The translations under genes were made by a program, and so were the position numbers. Shown piece by piece: positions 1-11,825 of a stretch of 64,000 nucleotides of DNA (position 1 is its first letter; each line of letters starts with the position of its first letter). This DNA comes from Ipomoea triloba (taxonomy: Eukaryota > Streptophyta > Magnoliopsida > Solanales > Convolvulaceae), in the NCBI RefSeq assembly GCF_003576645.1, contig NC_044918.1:32756431-32820430 (forward strand), written 5' to 3'. The notes under the pieces are model-generated. The model saw nothing but the letters and a program-made list of their open reading frames with translations, did not search any database and was not told the DNA's origin.

Positions 1-629
1 TACTTGGAGGTTTTGAACTATCCTTTATGACTATTATTATTATGATTATGATTATGATGATGAGAGTTGAGATCTCTCTATTTGGTTTTGGCCACCGGTT
101 CATGGAATCGTCCGGTTGGTTTGGATTTGATTTTGATTTGGTTTTGGGCCACTGGTTCGTGGATTCGTCCGGTTGGTTTGGAAGCTTGAAATTTTCCATT
201 TGGATCCATTCCTCCTTTATATTTTATATAATAACTATTTTTGGATATATGAAAAGTTTAATCAATTATTTGAAGAATTATCTTTGGTGGTTATTGTGAG
301 AGTTTGGATACTCTCTATTTGGTGGTTATTTTGAGAGATTGAGATTATCTCTTTGGTATTTATTTTGAGATAATGGAACTATCTTTTGGATGTTTATTTT
401 GAGATATTGGAATTATCTATTTGATAATTATTTTGAGATATTGGAGTTATTCCTTTGGTATTTATTTTGAGAGTTGGAAATCACTCTATTGGTGAATAAG
501 TTTTGGTTTAAAGGAATTTTGAGTAGTGATGATCTTATGATATATATTGAGGAAATTGTTATATGAAAAAGTTAAGATAAAGATATTATTATGATATGTA
601 TTGAGGAAATTGTTATATGGAAATATTGA
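1..629 (+). mobile_element. Gypsy chromovirus LTR fragment (interior)
   Basis: AT-rich DNA built from degenerate short repeats of the type 'tttggtggttattttgaga'. The reverse complement of 35575-35900, inside the solo LTR at 33857-39341, has the same words in the same order, including 'ggaaattgttatatgg' near 608. It is therefore an LTR interior in element orientation, cut at 629 where the LTR of element A begins. No gene is seen; the small ORF at 27-299 is low-complexity. Confidence 0.6.
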
Positions 630-1570
630 TGTAACACCCCGGCTCGGCTATACCGTACCTCCAGAGTAGTTACCGCCACACCTAGACCGAACCCAGCCGA
701 AACCATGCGGAGTTCGCTCTAGGTGCACAGGCTAAGGGAAAGGAAAACTTAAATATTTTGATTTGGGGTAAAATAAATTTTGGATAGACATAAATCTTAC
801 CTATAACCAACTCTTCTACTTCACTTGCCCTATTTTTCTCCCACACATATATGATTTCTCTCCTCACTTCTCCTGATTTTTCCTCACCACATAACCCCTC
901 TATATATAGGCAAAAGGGAAAGAAAGACAAATCTTGAAGAGAAAGACATATGGGATAAGAATGAAGAAACTTGGAGATCAAGTCTCTATTTATAGCAACT
1001 CTAAATTAATTTAATACAAGCATGTAGTGTAGGGAGTTGCCAAGTGTCAAATTCCTATGGTAACTCAAGGAAAATATCTTTGGCTAGACTGTTAAGGGTT
1101 AAAACAGATATAGTTACGGTAGGAAATAATTTAGGTAGGGGTAAATTCGAAACCAATATTATCCCGAACTCTATTCTCACCTTAATTTCTAAAATCGGGC
1201 AATGTTCGGTACATCACGAAATATAGCGATGCTGCGGTCAAAATAAATTTCTCTGCTACGGGCTAATTTAATTAAATAGGAAATTCAAGGTTAATAGTAT
1301 GGTGCCTAATAACCCACTTCCTAGGACAAACGGGACAGAACACATATTCCTAAAAATTTTTACGGTTCGTGACCGGTACGTACGATCGCAGCTTATTAAC
1401 AACTATTCTAACTAGCAAAAATAATTATGGAATATCTATGAATCATAACTCGAGTATTCCAATGCCTTAGAATAAAATAAAATTTAAACCTTCCCCTTTC
1501 TTTCTGTTTTTTTTTTTTTTTTTTTTTTAAGATTAGGAACTTTTAGTAGAAAATATTTCGGGGTATTACA
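630..1570 (-). mobile_element. 3' LTR of minus-strand chromovirus A
   Basis: On the plus strand it starts TGTAACACCCC and ends GGGGTATTACA, the usual TG...CA ends of this LTR class in reverse. A polypurine tract and the end of pol follow on its minus-strand 5' side. The segment around 1355-1410 (reverse complement of 'aataagctgcgatc...ccggtcacgaacc') recurs in the other chromovirus LTRs at 3899, 11940 and 39200. At about 941 bp it is much shorter than the 3.2-3.8 kb relatives here and lacks their internal ORF. A poly-T run lies at 1508-1528. Confidence 0.8.
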
Positions 1571-1590
1571 CTCTACCCCTCTTAAAAGAG
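1571..1590 (-). other. Polypurine tract of element A
   Basis: On the minus strand this reads TAAGAGGGGTAGAG directly before the LTR start TGTAATACCCC. It is the plus-strand DNA priming site expected next to a 3' LTR. The upstream motif 'gtttcgaggacgaaac' is shared with element B at 11790-11805. Confidence 0.7.
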
Positions 1591-1756
1591 TTTCGTCCTC
1601 GAAACTAAGGTTAACTACACTTTTTGGAATAGAAGTTTCAATTTGGAAAGAAATGATTCAGTATAAAGGGAAAAGGAAAGTGATTGGATGGATTCCTAAG
1701 GATATCTTATTTAATAATCATACCTCAAATACTAAACTTTTTATCTTAAATAATCA

Positions 1757-3898
1757 TTAAGCTTTAGGTTCTCTTTTACCTTGCTCAAACAACATAGGGT
1801 ATCGCGTTCTCATTTCGTCTTCCAACTCCCATGTGGCTTCTTCCACCAAATGGTTTGACCATAATACTTTCACCAACTTTATGGACTTCCTGCGGGTATC
1901 CCGGGTCTTAGTATCCAATATTTTCACTAGTTTTTCTTCATATGATAAGTTCTCATCCAAAATCACATCCTCAGGTTGAAGTACATGTGATGTTTCATAT
2001 ACATACTTCCTTAATTGAGACACATGAAATACATTGTGCACTCGATCCATCACCGCAGGTAGCGCTAATCGGTATGCTACCTTTCCGATCCTCTCAAGAA
2101 TTTCATATGGTCCAATATATCTTGGACTCAATTTTCCTTTCTTCCCGAACCGCATTAGTCCTTTTGTAGGAGATATTTTTAGCCATAACTTATCACCTTC
2201 TTGAAATTCAACTGCTTGCCTTCTTCGATCAGCATAAGACTTTTGTCGGTCCTGGGCAGCTTTCATCCTTCCTCGAATCAACTTGACCTTTTCTGTCATT
2301 TCTTGAAGACATTCGGGTCCTAATGTCACAGAATTAACCGAATCTTCCAACATAGAGGGCTTCTACACTTCTGTCCATATAAAGCTTCATACGGTGCCAT
2401 TTGGATACTTGCATGATGACTATTATTGTAAGAAAACTAGATTAGATCCAAATGTTCATCCCACGATCCTTGAAAGTCCAATACACAAGCCCTTAACATA
2501 TCTTCCAAGGTTTGTATAGTCCTCTCAGTCTGCCCATCAGTCATAGGATGAAAAGCAGTACTAAGTTTCAATTTTGTTCCCATAGCTGCTTGCAAAGCTT
2601 GCCAAAATTGTGACAAGAATCGAGAATCTCTATCAGAAACAATATCCTTGGGTATTCCATGATATTTAACCACCTTGTTCACATAAGCCTTTGCCAATTG
2701 AGTCATAGTCCAAGTTTCTTCCATGGCAATAAACCTTGCTGTCTTGTTAAGCCTGTCCACTATTACCCATATCTTATCTTTCCCTGACCTTGTTAATGGC
2801 AATCCTCCCACAAAATCCATAGAAATAGAGTCCCACTTCCACTGAGGAATCTCTAACGGTTGCAGTAAACCCTTTGGTTTACTCCTCTCTACTCTAACCT
2901 TCTGGTAGTTTAAGCACTTGGCCACAAATTCAGCTACGTCCTTCTTCATGCCTGACCACCAAAAGTTTTGTTTCAGATCTTTGTAAAGTTTGTCTCCTCC
3001 AGGGTGAACTGAATATGGTGTATAGTGACCTTCTTTCATTAGCTGATCCATTATCTTCTTACAACCGGTAGGTATAATCCATCTGCCTTGAAATCTCATA
3101 CTTCCATCTGGGTGTAACTCAAATGGACCATGTTTTCCATCAACCATTTTCTCCTTGATTTTATTCACCCCATCGTCCTCTCCTTGTGCTTGTTTGATTT
3201 CTTCAAATAGGATTGGAGTGGCCGACAGGTAATATAGTTTCATCTCTTGTTCCACTTGACCACCCATTTTTATTTCTAGATTGAGCCTTTGAAAGTCCTT
3301 GCAAAATTGCTCGGGCAATACCCAAAGAGCGTGATTTGACTTTCGACTCAATGCATCCGCTACCTTGTTTGCTTTGCCTTCCTGGTATTGGATTTCCAAA
3401 TCATAATCCTTGATCAACTCCAGCCATCTTCTCTGCCTCAAATTGAGATCTCTCTGAGTGAAGATGTACTTTAAACTCTTATGATCCGTAAAGATCTTGC
3501 AAGTAACTCCATAGAGGTAGTGTCGCCAGATTTTGAGAGCAAACACCAAAGCTGTAGTTCTAGATCACGGGTTGGGTAGTTAGCTTCATGTGGTTTCAAT
3601 TGACGAGATGCATAAGCTATTACCCTTCCATGTTGCATCAAAACAGATCCCAGTCCTTTGTGAGACGCATCTGTGTATAGTTCATAGCGTTCTGTCCCAA
3701 TAGGTAAGGTTAACACTGGGGCAGTTGTTAACCTCTTCTTAAATTCCTAGAACGCATGCTCGCATTCTTCACTCCAACTGTACTTGGTAGTCCTTTTGAG
3801 TAGATTTGTCAATGGTCTTGCTACCTTCGAGAAATCCTGGACAAAGCTTCGGTAATAGCCCGCCAATCCTAAGAAACTTCGGACTTCCGTAACCGAAT
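1757..3898 (-). pseudogene. Chromovirus A pol remnant (RT end, RNase H, integrase, chromodomain)
   Basis: Read on the minus strand from 3898, this holds the end of reverse transcriptase ([16 protein letters not shown]), RNase H ([10 protein letters not shown] near 3690), the integrase zinc finger ([19 protein letters not shown] near 3000), the integrase core ([24 protein letters not shown]) and a C-terminal chromodomain (WSNHLVEEATWELEDE). The family is chromovirus Gypsy, where the chromodomain is thought to steer integration to heterochromatin. The frame is broken near 3549, by a TAG at about 2436 and by a frameshift near 2355. The 5' half of pol and all gag are missing: at 3898 the codons stop abruptly against an LTR fragment in the other orientation. 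Close relative of element B. Confidence 0.9.
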
Positions 3899-4944
3899 AG
3901 TTATTAATAAGCTGCGATCACATGCCGGTCACGAACCGTAAAAATTTTTAAGGACGTATATTCAGTTCAGATTTCCCTAGGAAATGGATTATTGTGCATA
4001 ATATGATTAAGCATGAACTTCCTACTTAGTTAAGTTGAAATTAGACGAACTATAAGAGTGAAAATTAATTACGAACCTTCGTATCGCTGTACTTCGCGAT
4101 ATACCGGAAAATTGTCCGATTTTAGCAGTTAATGACGGGATTATTTTTAGAATAATTTTGGTATTAAAATTTTCCCGGATTAAATTATATTCCTCCGAAC
4201 TTTTATCTGATTTAACCCCTAACTGGCAAGGCAATGCTTATTCTTCAAGATTTACCATACTTACCATAGAATTGTGACAAGTGTCACATTTATTTACCAT
4301 GTGGTAATAATAAATTAATTAACTAGGATGAGTATGGGCTAAGTCTTGCTAGGAAGAAACTTAATCTCCAAGTTTCCTCATTCCTATCCATCTTGGCCGA
4401 AATAATTAGAGAGGAAAAGAGAGAGAAAATTTCATCTTCATCTTTGTGTTCAAGAAACTCCATAGCCAATTCCTTCACAAGTTCTTCCATACTAGGTAAC
4501 ACTTTGATTTTTATTCGGTTAAAAGACTATAATTCTTTCCTAGAACTTAATTTTAAGCTAAGAATTCTTGAAAATATTGTTATTATGGTATAAATTACTT
4601 AGGTTCTTCGGTGGAAATTTGGAGGAAAGGATCACAACAATTTCTACGGTGTTAAAAGCTACTTGAAAGGTAAGGAGTCCCTTAAGTCGGTTTAGTCACT
4701 TGAAAATGGACAATTGATAGTGAACTATGAGACTAGGAGTTTTACGTGGAAATTATGTGTTAAGTTTGAGGACTTCTTAGTTAGCTCATGAGACTACTCT
4801 TTGAATTTTGGAAATTTTTTGAATACATGTTCATAGCTAGTATATGCATGTATATGTTATAATTACGTCCATATAGGCTCATACTTATGAAAATATTGGA
4901 AAATCAAGTTGTTACCACACTGTTTTCACTGCCCAGAACTGGCA

Positions 4945-5100
4945 GAATTCAGGGACGCGACCCTGGACGCGCGTCCACAGCGCGTCCACTGCGCGTCCAG
5001 TAGGCTCGGAACCAGGCAGAACGGTCGGATGCGGCACCAGACGCGCGTCCGTCGTGCGTCCGGTGGTGCGGACACCAGCGCGTCCACTGTGCGTGGATCT
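4945..5100 (+). repeat. GC-rich GGACGCG/CGCGTCC word block in LTR
   Basis: A run of short near-palindromic words such as GGACGCGCGTCC and GCGCGTCC in otherwise AT-rich LTR DNA. The equivalent block is at 12985-13165 in the 3' LTR and at 36250-36300 (with its assembly copy at 37970-38015) in the solo LTR, with different spacing each time. It may be a protein-binding array; no function is shown. Confidence 0.6.
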
Positions 5101-5430
5101 GTTTTCAACTGAGTTTCCTTCCAAAATTTTTGCTCATACATGATATGATGTTTGAAAGGCCTATGGATTTTTGAAAGAACAAACATTGTTTTGGAAGTTA
5201 TGAACATCACTTTGGAAGAAAATTATTGTTTTTGAGGAACAAGTATACCCCTTGTCACTTGAGAAATTTGTGTTGAAAAGCCATTGGCAAATGTGAATAT
5301 TTTGGAAACATAGTTTGAAAGAAATAAGCTGTTTTTGGGAGGCATTATGTGAAAATGCTATTTGAATCCAGGAAAGAAAGAATGTTTTGAAAACATTAGT
5401 TTCTGGATAAGTTGTAGAGGACTTGATTAA

Positions 5431-5625
5431 CCCACGGGAGGGCTTAATTGCCATAGCCTAGCGGTTGTTTACAAGATTGACCTACGGGAGGGCTTGAATG
5501 CCATGGCCCGAGGTTGTTGAGATGATTGACCTACGGGAAGGCTTAAGTGCCATGGCCCGGGGTTGTTACAAGATTGAGGAAGACTTGATTGACCTACGGG
5601 AGGGCTTAAATGCCATGGCCCAGGG
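5431..5625 (+). repeat. Degenerate tandem repeat in LTR
   Basis: Four copies of a unit beginning 'gacctacgggagggctt' and ending 'gccatggccc', at about 5431, 5480, 5527 and 5590. It corresponds in position to the 50-bp array at 13510-13860 in the 3' LTR. Confidence 0.7.
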
Positions 5626-6099
5626 TTGGAAGAAGGGAGTTAAGAAAACACTCCAAAAAGGCCTCACGCTTACCCAGGGGGAAACTAAGTGAATTTTAAC
5701 GATGAAAATTTAGTTACTCCGTAACTATACTGAAGAGCAAAATGTGACAAATTTTGAACACTAAAGTGTGCTGCTGAACTCTTTTTTTTAGATAAAAATG
5801 ATGAAAATTCCTGGAAATGAAAAGTGTTGCAAACTTGTCTGAAAGACGGAAAAGTGATTTTGAGCGGCAGTTATGCCATTATCTTTAATTAAGAAAAGTT
5901 TTACATGTTGATTCAACTCACATACTCTACTATACTTTCTACTGTTGATAATCTGGTTGCGAGTAGAGTTTCAACTCATGGGTAAAACTTTACAGCTTTC
6001 AAATTATTATATTTTCAAAACCATTGTTTACTTTTGAGTGACAATGGATTTCCTTGCTTAGCCGTTGTGCTAACTACACTTCATTGTGTCCCTTATCAG

Positions 6100-6331
6100 A
6101 TGTAGTCTAGCGCGGGCTCTTGCAGCCCAGGGAACTCTGGTGGTTCATCAGAGTTCATGTTCCCCATACTAGATTATGTGCAATATCTAGCGGGTGACGA
6201 CTCGTATACTCCCGGCGTCGCTCCTGTCCCTCCAGCTCCGGCTTATACTCCTGATCCTATTCCTGCTCCTGTTCACCCGGTTGTACCTGTCTGTCCTCCT
6301 GCTCCCAGTAGTCCATTGAGTTTCATTGATG
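6100..6331 (+). pseudogene. LTR ORF remnant, copy 1
   Basis: Homologous to the first half of the ORF at 14255-14725: the positions of LDY, VQYL and the DD pair match, followed by a proline/valine-rich stretch. Codon 2 is TAG where the other copies have GAA or CAG. The reading frame is lost at 6331, where the inverted copy begins. The upstream CTAAC, pyrimidine tract and CAG are kept (6071-6099). Confidence 0.6.
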
Positions 6332-6344
6332 CGAAACTGTTTCA

Positions 6345-7870
6345 TATCGTCATTACCCATCATAACTTCATATATATATATATATTAGCAGCAAAAGGGT
6401 AGCTATACTAGCTACAAATATGTACAAGAGTTTTCTTACGGCCCATTAGAACAAAAGTTTGGGCTATTCCCGACCTTACTAGCCAACTTGGAACTACCAT
6501 GGCTACGAAAACGTATTTACACAAAAGGGTCAGCTTTGACTTCTTCCCTAGGACAGAATCTACTCTAGTGGGCGGTACACTGGGCTGGTATACGTTCCCG
6601 AAACAAGGTGCCACTCGCCCGCAAACCAGGTGATATGATCTAAGAATTTACATGGGGTGTTTACCATCATCCACTCGTCATAACTTTCCGGGGGACTAGG
6701 GTCCCACGGATAGGGGTAGTGAACAACGAACTCGAGAGGGTCGCTCCCCTCCAAAACCTCGACGGGGTAGCACCCATAACTCGCCTGAATCGCATCAATT
6801 TCTCAATGGACTACTGGGAGCAGGAGGACAGACAGGTACAACCGGGTGAACAGGAGCAGGAATAGGATCAGGAGCATAAGCCGGAGCTAGAGGGACAGGA
6901 TTGAAGCCGGGAGTATACGGGTCGTCACCCGCTAGATACTACACATAATCATCATAATATAGTATGGGGAACATGAACTCTGATGAACCACCAGAGTTCC
7001 CTGGGCTGCAAGAGCCCGCGCTAGACTGAATCTGATAAGGGACACAATGAAGTGTAGTTAGCACAACGGCTAAGCAAGGAAATCCATTGTCACTCAAAAG
7101 TAAACAAAGGTTTTGAAAATATAATAATTTGAAAGCTGTAATGTTTTACCCATGAGTTGAAACTCTACCTGCAACCAGATTATCAACAGTAGAAACTATA
7201 GTAGAGTATGTGAGTTTCATAATCTTTCATAATAATATACTTTTCCAAAATAATGTGGAGTTATAATTTTCTTCCAAAAATAACATATTTGTCAAGGAGG
7301 ATTAAATACATAGTGGAGAGCCTTTAAGCTCTCAACATAACCACCAAAAGGCATCATAAGCCAAACCAAAAATCAAATTGGGGGATTCAACCCACACCAA
7401 TACTCAAATTTCATAATTCATAAACCAAATTGGGGGATTCAACCCACACCAATATCAATCAATTAATTTTTCATAATGAATATAATTCCAATAGGTAAGT
7501 TGTGAGATTTCCGGCTCACACCGGCACCAAATATCATTATCCTCCAAGACCAAATATGTACATATAATTTCCAAAAATATATCATTTCTTCATAAATCGA
7601 TTTTCTCTAATATTTCTCAAATAATATATTTTTCTCCACATATAAATTCATAAAATAATTTCATTGTACGGATATATATATATATATCACATCAAAATTT
7701 TCCAAGCTAAGTATTTACTCAACACGCGGGTTTGACCCGTAAAAATCAATTCTCGACAATTCGAGAATCATACACATATTATGCAATGCACTTGTGATCA
7801 CATGGACATTATAATGCACATAAGTTTGCAAAACACATAATTTTCATAGCATATCATAGTCATACCTGGG
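6345..7870 (-). mobile_element. Inverted chromovirus LTR fragment
   Basis: Reverse complement of LTR sequence: 6345-6420 matches the LTR end region near 14860-14910, 6560-7032 is the LTR ORF in reverse, and 7033-7222 matches the region before it. From about 7230 to 7870 it is AT-rich and resembles the LTR interiors at 1-629 and 35400-35900. It occupies the place where the 5' LTR end, primer site and most of gag of element B should be, so the element has been rearranged. A repeated 'attgggggattcaaccca' lies at 7378 and 7430. Confidence 0.7.
6560..7032 (-). pseudogene. LTR ORF, inverted copy 2
   Basis: Minus-strand copy of the ORF at 14255-14725. The second half is open (EFVVHYPYPWDPSP, FLDHITWFAGEWHL, stop at 6560-6562). 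The first half has lost its start (ATT where the intact copy has ATG, about 7032), carries an in-frame TAG near the VQYL region, and a small frameshift near 6800. Compared with the intact copy, most differences in the conserved half are synonymous. Confidence 0.65.
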
Positions 7871-7889
7871 GCACAAATCTTTTCAGTGC

Positions 7890-10352
7890 CGAAGTCAGGA
7901 AGACAGTCCCCAAAAACCTCTGCAGAATGTGAATCAAGGAAGGAGATTCAATGGGAATGCCGGCCAAAAGCCCGCAGGAGCAGAAGACAAGAGGACCAAC
8001 TCCTAGTCTGTGAATTTGGGAAGACCAGCGAATGCCACGTTTGGTTCCAACCACAAAGGAAAGCAAGTGATGGGAGAAAGCAGCGGAGAGAAACAAGGCA
8101 GGATTTACGTCGTCAATAGCGCTCAGGCTCAGGCTAGCGACGCCGTATCTGGTACATTCCCCATAAACTCGGTACTCGGATTAGTCCTATTTGATACAGG
8201 GGCTACCAACTCATTTATATCCTCTACGTTCGCTGATAAACTAAAGTTAAGGCCTACTGCTAAGTTCGATTTAAATGTCACAACGGCTTCGGGAGTAGTA
8301 GTATCCTGTAAGGATGGTTATGACAACGTTGCTATAGAAATAGCGGGGTTTAACTGCCGCGGAAACCTGATTCGTTTTGAACTTGAAGGCATCGATGTAG
8401 TACCCGGGATGGACTGGTTGGATAAGTACAAAGCTTGGATCGTGTGTAATGAGCGAAAAATTGTCCTGCAAGGACCAAAGGGAAGGAGAATATCCTACCG
8501 GGGAATTGACAAGCAACCCGAATCAAAGTTGTTGACGATGCAGAAATTAAAGAAGTACGTTCGCCAGGGATGTGAAGCGTATCTCTGCTTGGTGCAAGAC
8601 GCCGAAGTAGAAGAACTCGAGATGGACCGGATTCCAATTGTATGCGAATTTCCTGACGTATTCCCCAACGATCTCACTGAGATGCCACCAAAAAGGGAAG
8701 TGGAATTCACTATCGATCTTGTACCAGGAACCTCACCTATCTCAAAAGCGCCTTATCGGATGGCACCCAAAGAGATGGAGGAGCTGAAGGCACAATTGGC
8801 AGAGTTGTTGGAAAAGGGATTTATTAGACCAAGCGTATCGCCTTGGGGTGCACCAGTGTTGTTCGTGAAGAAGAAGGATGGGAGTCTTAGACTGTGCATT
8901 GACTATAGGGAACTCAATCGAGTCACAGTAAAGAATAAGTACCCGTTGCCCAAGATCGATGACCTATTTGATCAATTGAACGGAGCGGGTGTATTCTCGA
9001 AGATTGACCCACGGTCAGGGTATCACCAAGTTCGAGTAGCGAAAGAGGATGTGCCTAAAACGGTGTTTCGGACGAGATACGGACACTATGAGTTCACAGT
9101 CATGCCATTCGGAGTGACTAACGCCCCAGGAACCTTTATGGACTTAATGAACCGGATTTTCCTTCCATACCTAGATAAATTCGTTGTTGCTTTCATAGAT
9201 GACATCTTGGTCTACTCTAAAACCCCGGAGGAACACGAAGAACATCTCAGGACAGTGTTACAGACACTGAGGGAGAAGAAACTTTTCGCAAAGCTTTCAA
9301 AATGCGAATTTTGGAAAAGAGAAGTCGCATTTCTTGGTCACGTAATCAACAAGGAAGGAATAAGGGTGGATCCAGCCAAGATACGAGCTGTAGTTGAATG
9401 GGAAGTGCCCAAATCAGTTACGGAAATCTGCAGTTTCTTAGGTTTGGCGGGTTATTACCGAAGGTTTGTTCAGGACTTCTCAAAGATAGCAAGACCACTG
9501 ACGAACTTGCTCAAAAAGACGACCAAGTATAGTTGGAACGGAGAATGCGAGCAGGCATTTCAGGAGCTTAAGAAGAGATTGACCACCGCTCCAGTGTTAA
9601 CTCTACCTGTTGGAACGGAAGGTTATGAATTGTACACTGATGCGTCTCACAAAGGACTAGGATGTGTCCTCATGCAAGATGGAAGGGTAATAGCGTATGC
9701 TTCTCGACAATTAAAACCTCATGAAGCTAACTACCCGACACATGACTTGGAACTGGCGGCAGTGGTATTCGCACTCAAAATTTGGCGACACTATCTCTAT
9801 GGAGTCTCATGCAAGATTTATACAGACCACAAGAGTTTAAAGTATATCTTCACCCAGAGGGATCTCAATTTAAGACAAAGGAGATGGTTGGAGTTGATTA
9901 AGGACTATGATTTGGAAATTCAATATCACGAGGGTAAGGCAAACAAGGTAGCTGATGCCTTGAGTCGGAAGACAAACCATGCTCTTTGGATATTACCCGA
10001 GCAGTTATGTAAGGAGTTTCAAGGACTCAATCTAGAAGTGAAAATGTGCGGTCAAGAGGAACAAGAAAAGAAATTATATTACATGCCGGCCACCCCAACC
10101 CTATTTGATGAAATCAAACAAGCACAAGAAGAGGACGATTGGGTGGAGTGCATCAAGGAGAAGATGGTTGATGGAAAACATGGGCCATTTGAACTACACC
10201 CAGATGGAAGCGTAAGATTCCAGGATAGGTGGATAATACCAAAAGGGTGTAAGAAGATAATGGAGCAAATAATGAAAGAAGGCCATTACACACCTTATTC
10301 AGTTCATCCTGGCGGAGATAAATTGTATAAGGATTTGAAACAAAACTTTTGA
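7890..10352 (+). CDS. Chromovirus B gag end, protease, RT, RNase H, start of integrase
   Basis: Long retrotransposon polyprotein reading frame; the open part runs from 8010. A degraded gag tail ([13 protein letters not shown]) precedes it in the same frame at 7890-7995 with one TAG near 8002. Residue positions from 8010: aspartic protease FDTGATNSF (D62), reverse transcriptase with YRELNRV and the catalytic FIDD at 395-398, RNase H with [10 protein letters not shown] near 542, and the integrase zinc-binding [11 protein letters not shown] at the end. The frame stops at a TGA (10350-10352) where element A has TGG in the motif NFWWSG, so a single G-to-A change cuts pol; the same frame resumes at once. 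Gag is largely missing because of the rearrangement upstream. The element copied itself through RNA when active; this copy cannot make a full polyprotein. Confidence 0.9.
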
Positions 10353-11582
10353 TGGTCGGGCATGAAAAAGGATGTAGTTGAATTTGTGGTTAGATGTTTG
10401 AACTGTCAAAAGGTCAAGGCAGAAAGAAGCAAACCAAAGGGATTATTGCAACCATTAGAGATTCCGCAGTGGAAATGTGACTCAATCTCTATGGATTTTG
10501 TGGGGGGATTGCCTAGGACTAAGGCGGGAAACGATAAAGTGTGGGTCATTGTTGATCGACTAACCAAGACAGCGAGATTCATCCCAATGAACAAAACATG
10601 GTCAATGGAAAAGTTGGCAAGAGCCTATATTAAGCACGTGGTTAAACACCACGGGGTAGCGCAAGATATTGTTTCAGACAAAGACTCACGATTTCTATCA
10701 CGTTTTTGGGAAACGTTACAAATGGCAATGGGCACTCAACTCAAACTGAGTACGGCTTTTCACCCTGCCACTGATGGCCAAACGGAGCGAACAATACAAA
10801 CGTTGGAAGATATGCTCAGAGGTTGTGTGCTCAATTTCCAGGGTTCATGGGACGAACAGTTGGATTTGATAGAATTTTCCTATAACAACGGCCACCATGC
10901 GAGTATAGGAATGGCTCCTTACGAGGCACTATATGGGCGAAAATGTCGAAGTCCTCTGTGTTGGGGCGACAAAAGCGATGTCGTTACACTTGGACCTCAG
11001 TACCTACAAGAGACTATTGAGGCAATCAAGATAATTCGAGAGAGGATGAAAGTCGCGCAGGATCGACAAAAGTCGTATGCCGATTTGAAGCGACAGTTCA
11101 CCGAATATCAAGTTGGGGAGAAGGTGTTACTGAAAGTCTCACCCACTAAAGGAGTCAGAAGGTTTGGGAAGAAAGGAAAGTTGAGTCCTCGTTATATAGG
11201 ACCTTACGAAATTCTGGAGAGGATAGGAAATTTAGCCTATCGACTGGCCCTACCGATTGAGCTTGATAAAGTACATAACGTATTTCATGTTTCTCAACTT
11301 AAGCGGTATGTACCTGACGCATCCCATGTATTAGAGCCGGAGGAACTGGAGATGGATGATTCGTTGGCATACGAGGAAAGACCAATTCGAATCTTGGACT
11401 CAAAAACACGAGATACGCGGAGGAAATCAGTCAAAATGATCAAAATCCAATGGTCGAACCACAGTCCCGAGGAAGCTACATGGGAGTTGGAAATCGTTAT
11501 GATGGGACGTTATCCGGAATTATTTAACTCAGGTGCGTGGAATCGATCTAACTACTATGTGCCTAAGCAAATTGTGTGTTAA
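10353..11582 (+). CDS. Chromovirus B integrase and chromodomain
   Basis: Continuation of pol after the nonsense codon; first ATG at 10362. The remaining zinc-binding cysteines are in VRCLNCQKVK. The integrase core triad is complete: D45 (SMDFVGG), D106 (VSDKDSRF) and E142 (DGQTERTIQ), with the family's 35-residue spacing between the last two. Then come the GPYEILERIG and HNVFHVSQLKRY segments of the integrase C-terminus, and a chromodomain near residues 345-390 (WSNHSPEEATWELE). This places the element in the chromoviruses, with a Tekay/Del-like layout. The stop at 11580-11582 is followed by 42-bp duplications and the polypurine tract. Confidence 0.92.
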   Translation, partial: WSGMKKDVVEFVVRCLNCQKVKAERSKPKGLLQPLEIPQWKCDSISMDFVGGLPRTKAGNDKVWVIVDRLTKTARFIPMNKTWSMEKLARAYIKHVVKHHGVAQDIVSDKDSRFLSRFWETLQMAMGTQLKLSTAFHPATDGQTERTIQTLEDMLRGCVLNFQGSWDEQLDLIEFSYNNGHHASIGMAPYEALYGRKCRSPLCWGDKSDVVTLGPQYLQETIEAIKIIRERMKVAQDRQKSYADLKRQFTEYQVGEKVLLKVSPTKGVRRFGKKGKLSPRYIGPYEILERIGNLAYRLALPIELDKVHNVFHVSQLKRYVPDASHVLEPEELEMDDSLAYEERPIRILDSKTRDTRRKSVKMIKIQWSNHSPEEATWELEIVMMGRYPELFNSGAWNRSNYYVPKQIVC

Positions 11583-11585
11583 GAC

Positions 11586-11778
11586 TAGGCATGCTAGAAA
11601 TTCGTTTTGGGTAAAAGAAGGTGAGTATAGGCATGCTAGAAATTCGTTTTGGGTAAAAGAAGGTGAGTAGTAATCTACTTTGAATCCATGGATGGTAAAA
11701 GAAGGTGAGTAGTAATCTACTTTGAATCCATGGATGACAAAAGAAGGTGAGTAGTAATCTACTTTGAATCCATGGATG
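11586..11778 (+). repeat. Exact 42-bp tandem duplications between pol and LTR
   Basis: Two series: a unit starting 'taggcatgctagaaattcg' at 11586 and 11628, then a unit around 'aagaaggtgagtagtaatc' at 11653, 11695 and 11737, with the next unit beginning at 11779. All steps are exactly 42 bp and almost without mismatches. The same period recurs elsewhere in the window, which points to an assembly artefact. Confidence 0.85.
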
Positions 11779-11806
11779 ACAAAAAGGAAGTTTCGAGGAC
11801 GAAACT

Positions 11807-11825
11807 ATTTTAAGGGGGGGAAGAC
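11807..11825 (+). other. Polypurine tract of element B
   Basis: 'aaggggggggaagac'-type purine run directly before the LTR start TGTAACCCC at 11826. It is the expected plus-strand primer next to a 3' LTR. Confidence 0.75.

Larger units (their letters stand above)
3899..6331 (+). mobile_element. 5'-truncated LTR of chromovirus B
   Basis: Collinear with the complete LTR at 11826-15059, starting about 113 bp inside it ('ttattaataagctgcgatc'), through the GC-rich block at 4950-5095, the tandem repeats at 5431-5625 and the LTR ORF remnant at 6100. It ends at 6331, where the sequence turns into an inverted LTR copy. Both ends are rearranged, so no target duplication can be read. The small ORFs inside are not convincing as genes, apart from the LTR ORF remnant listed separately. 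Confidence 0.75.

Noticed and set aside
27..299. 90-residue ORF at window start
   Set aside because: Low-complexity LTR DNA; hydrophobic sequence from simple repeats.
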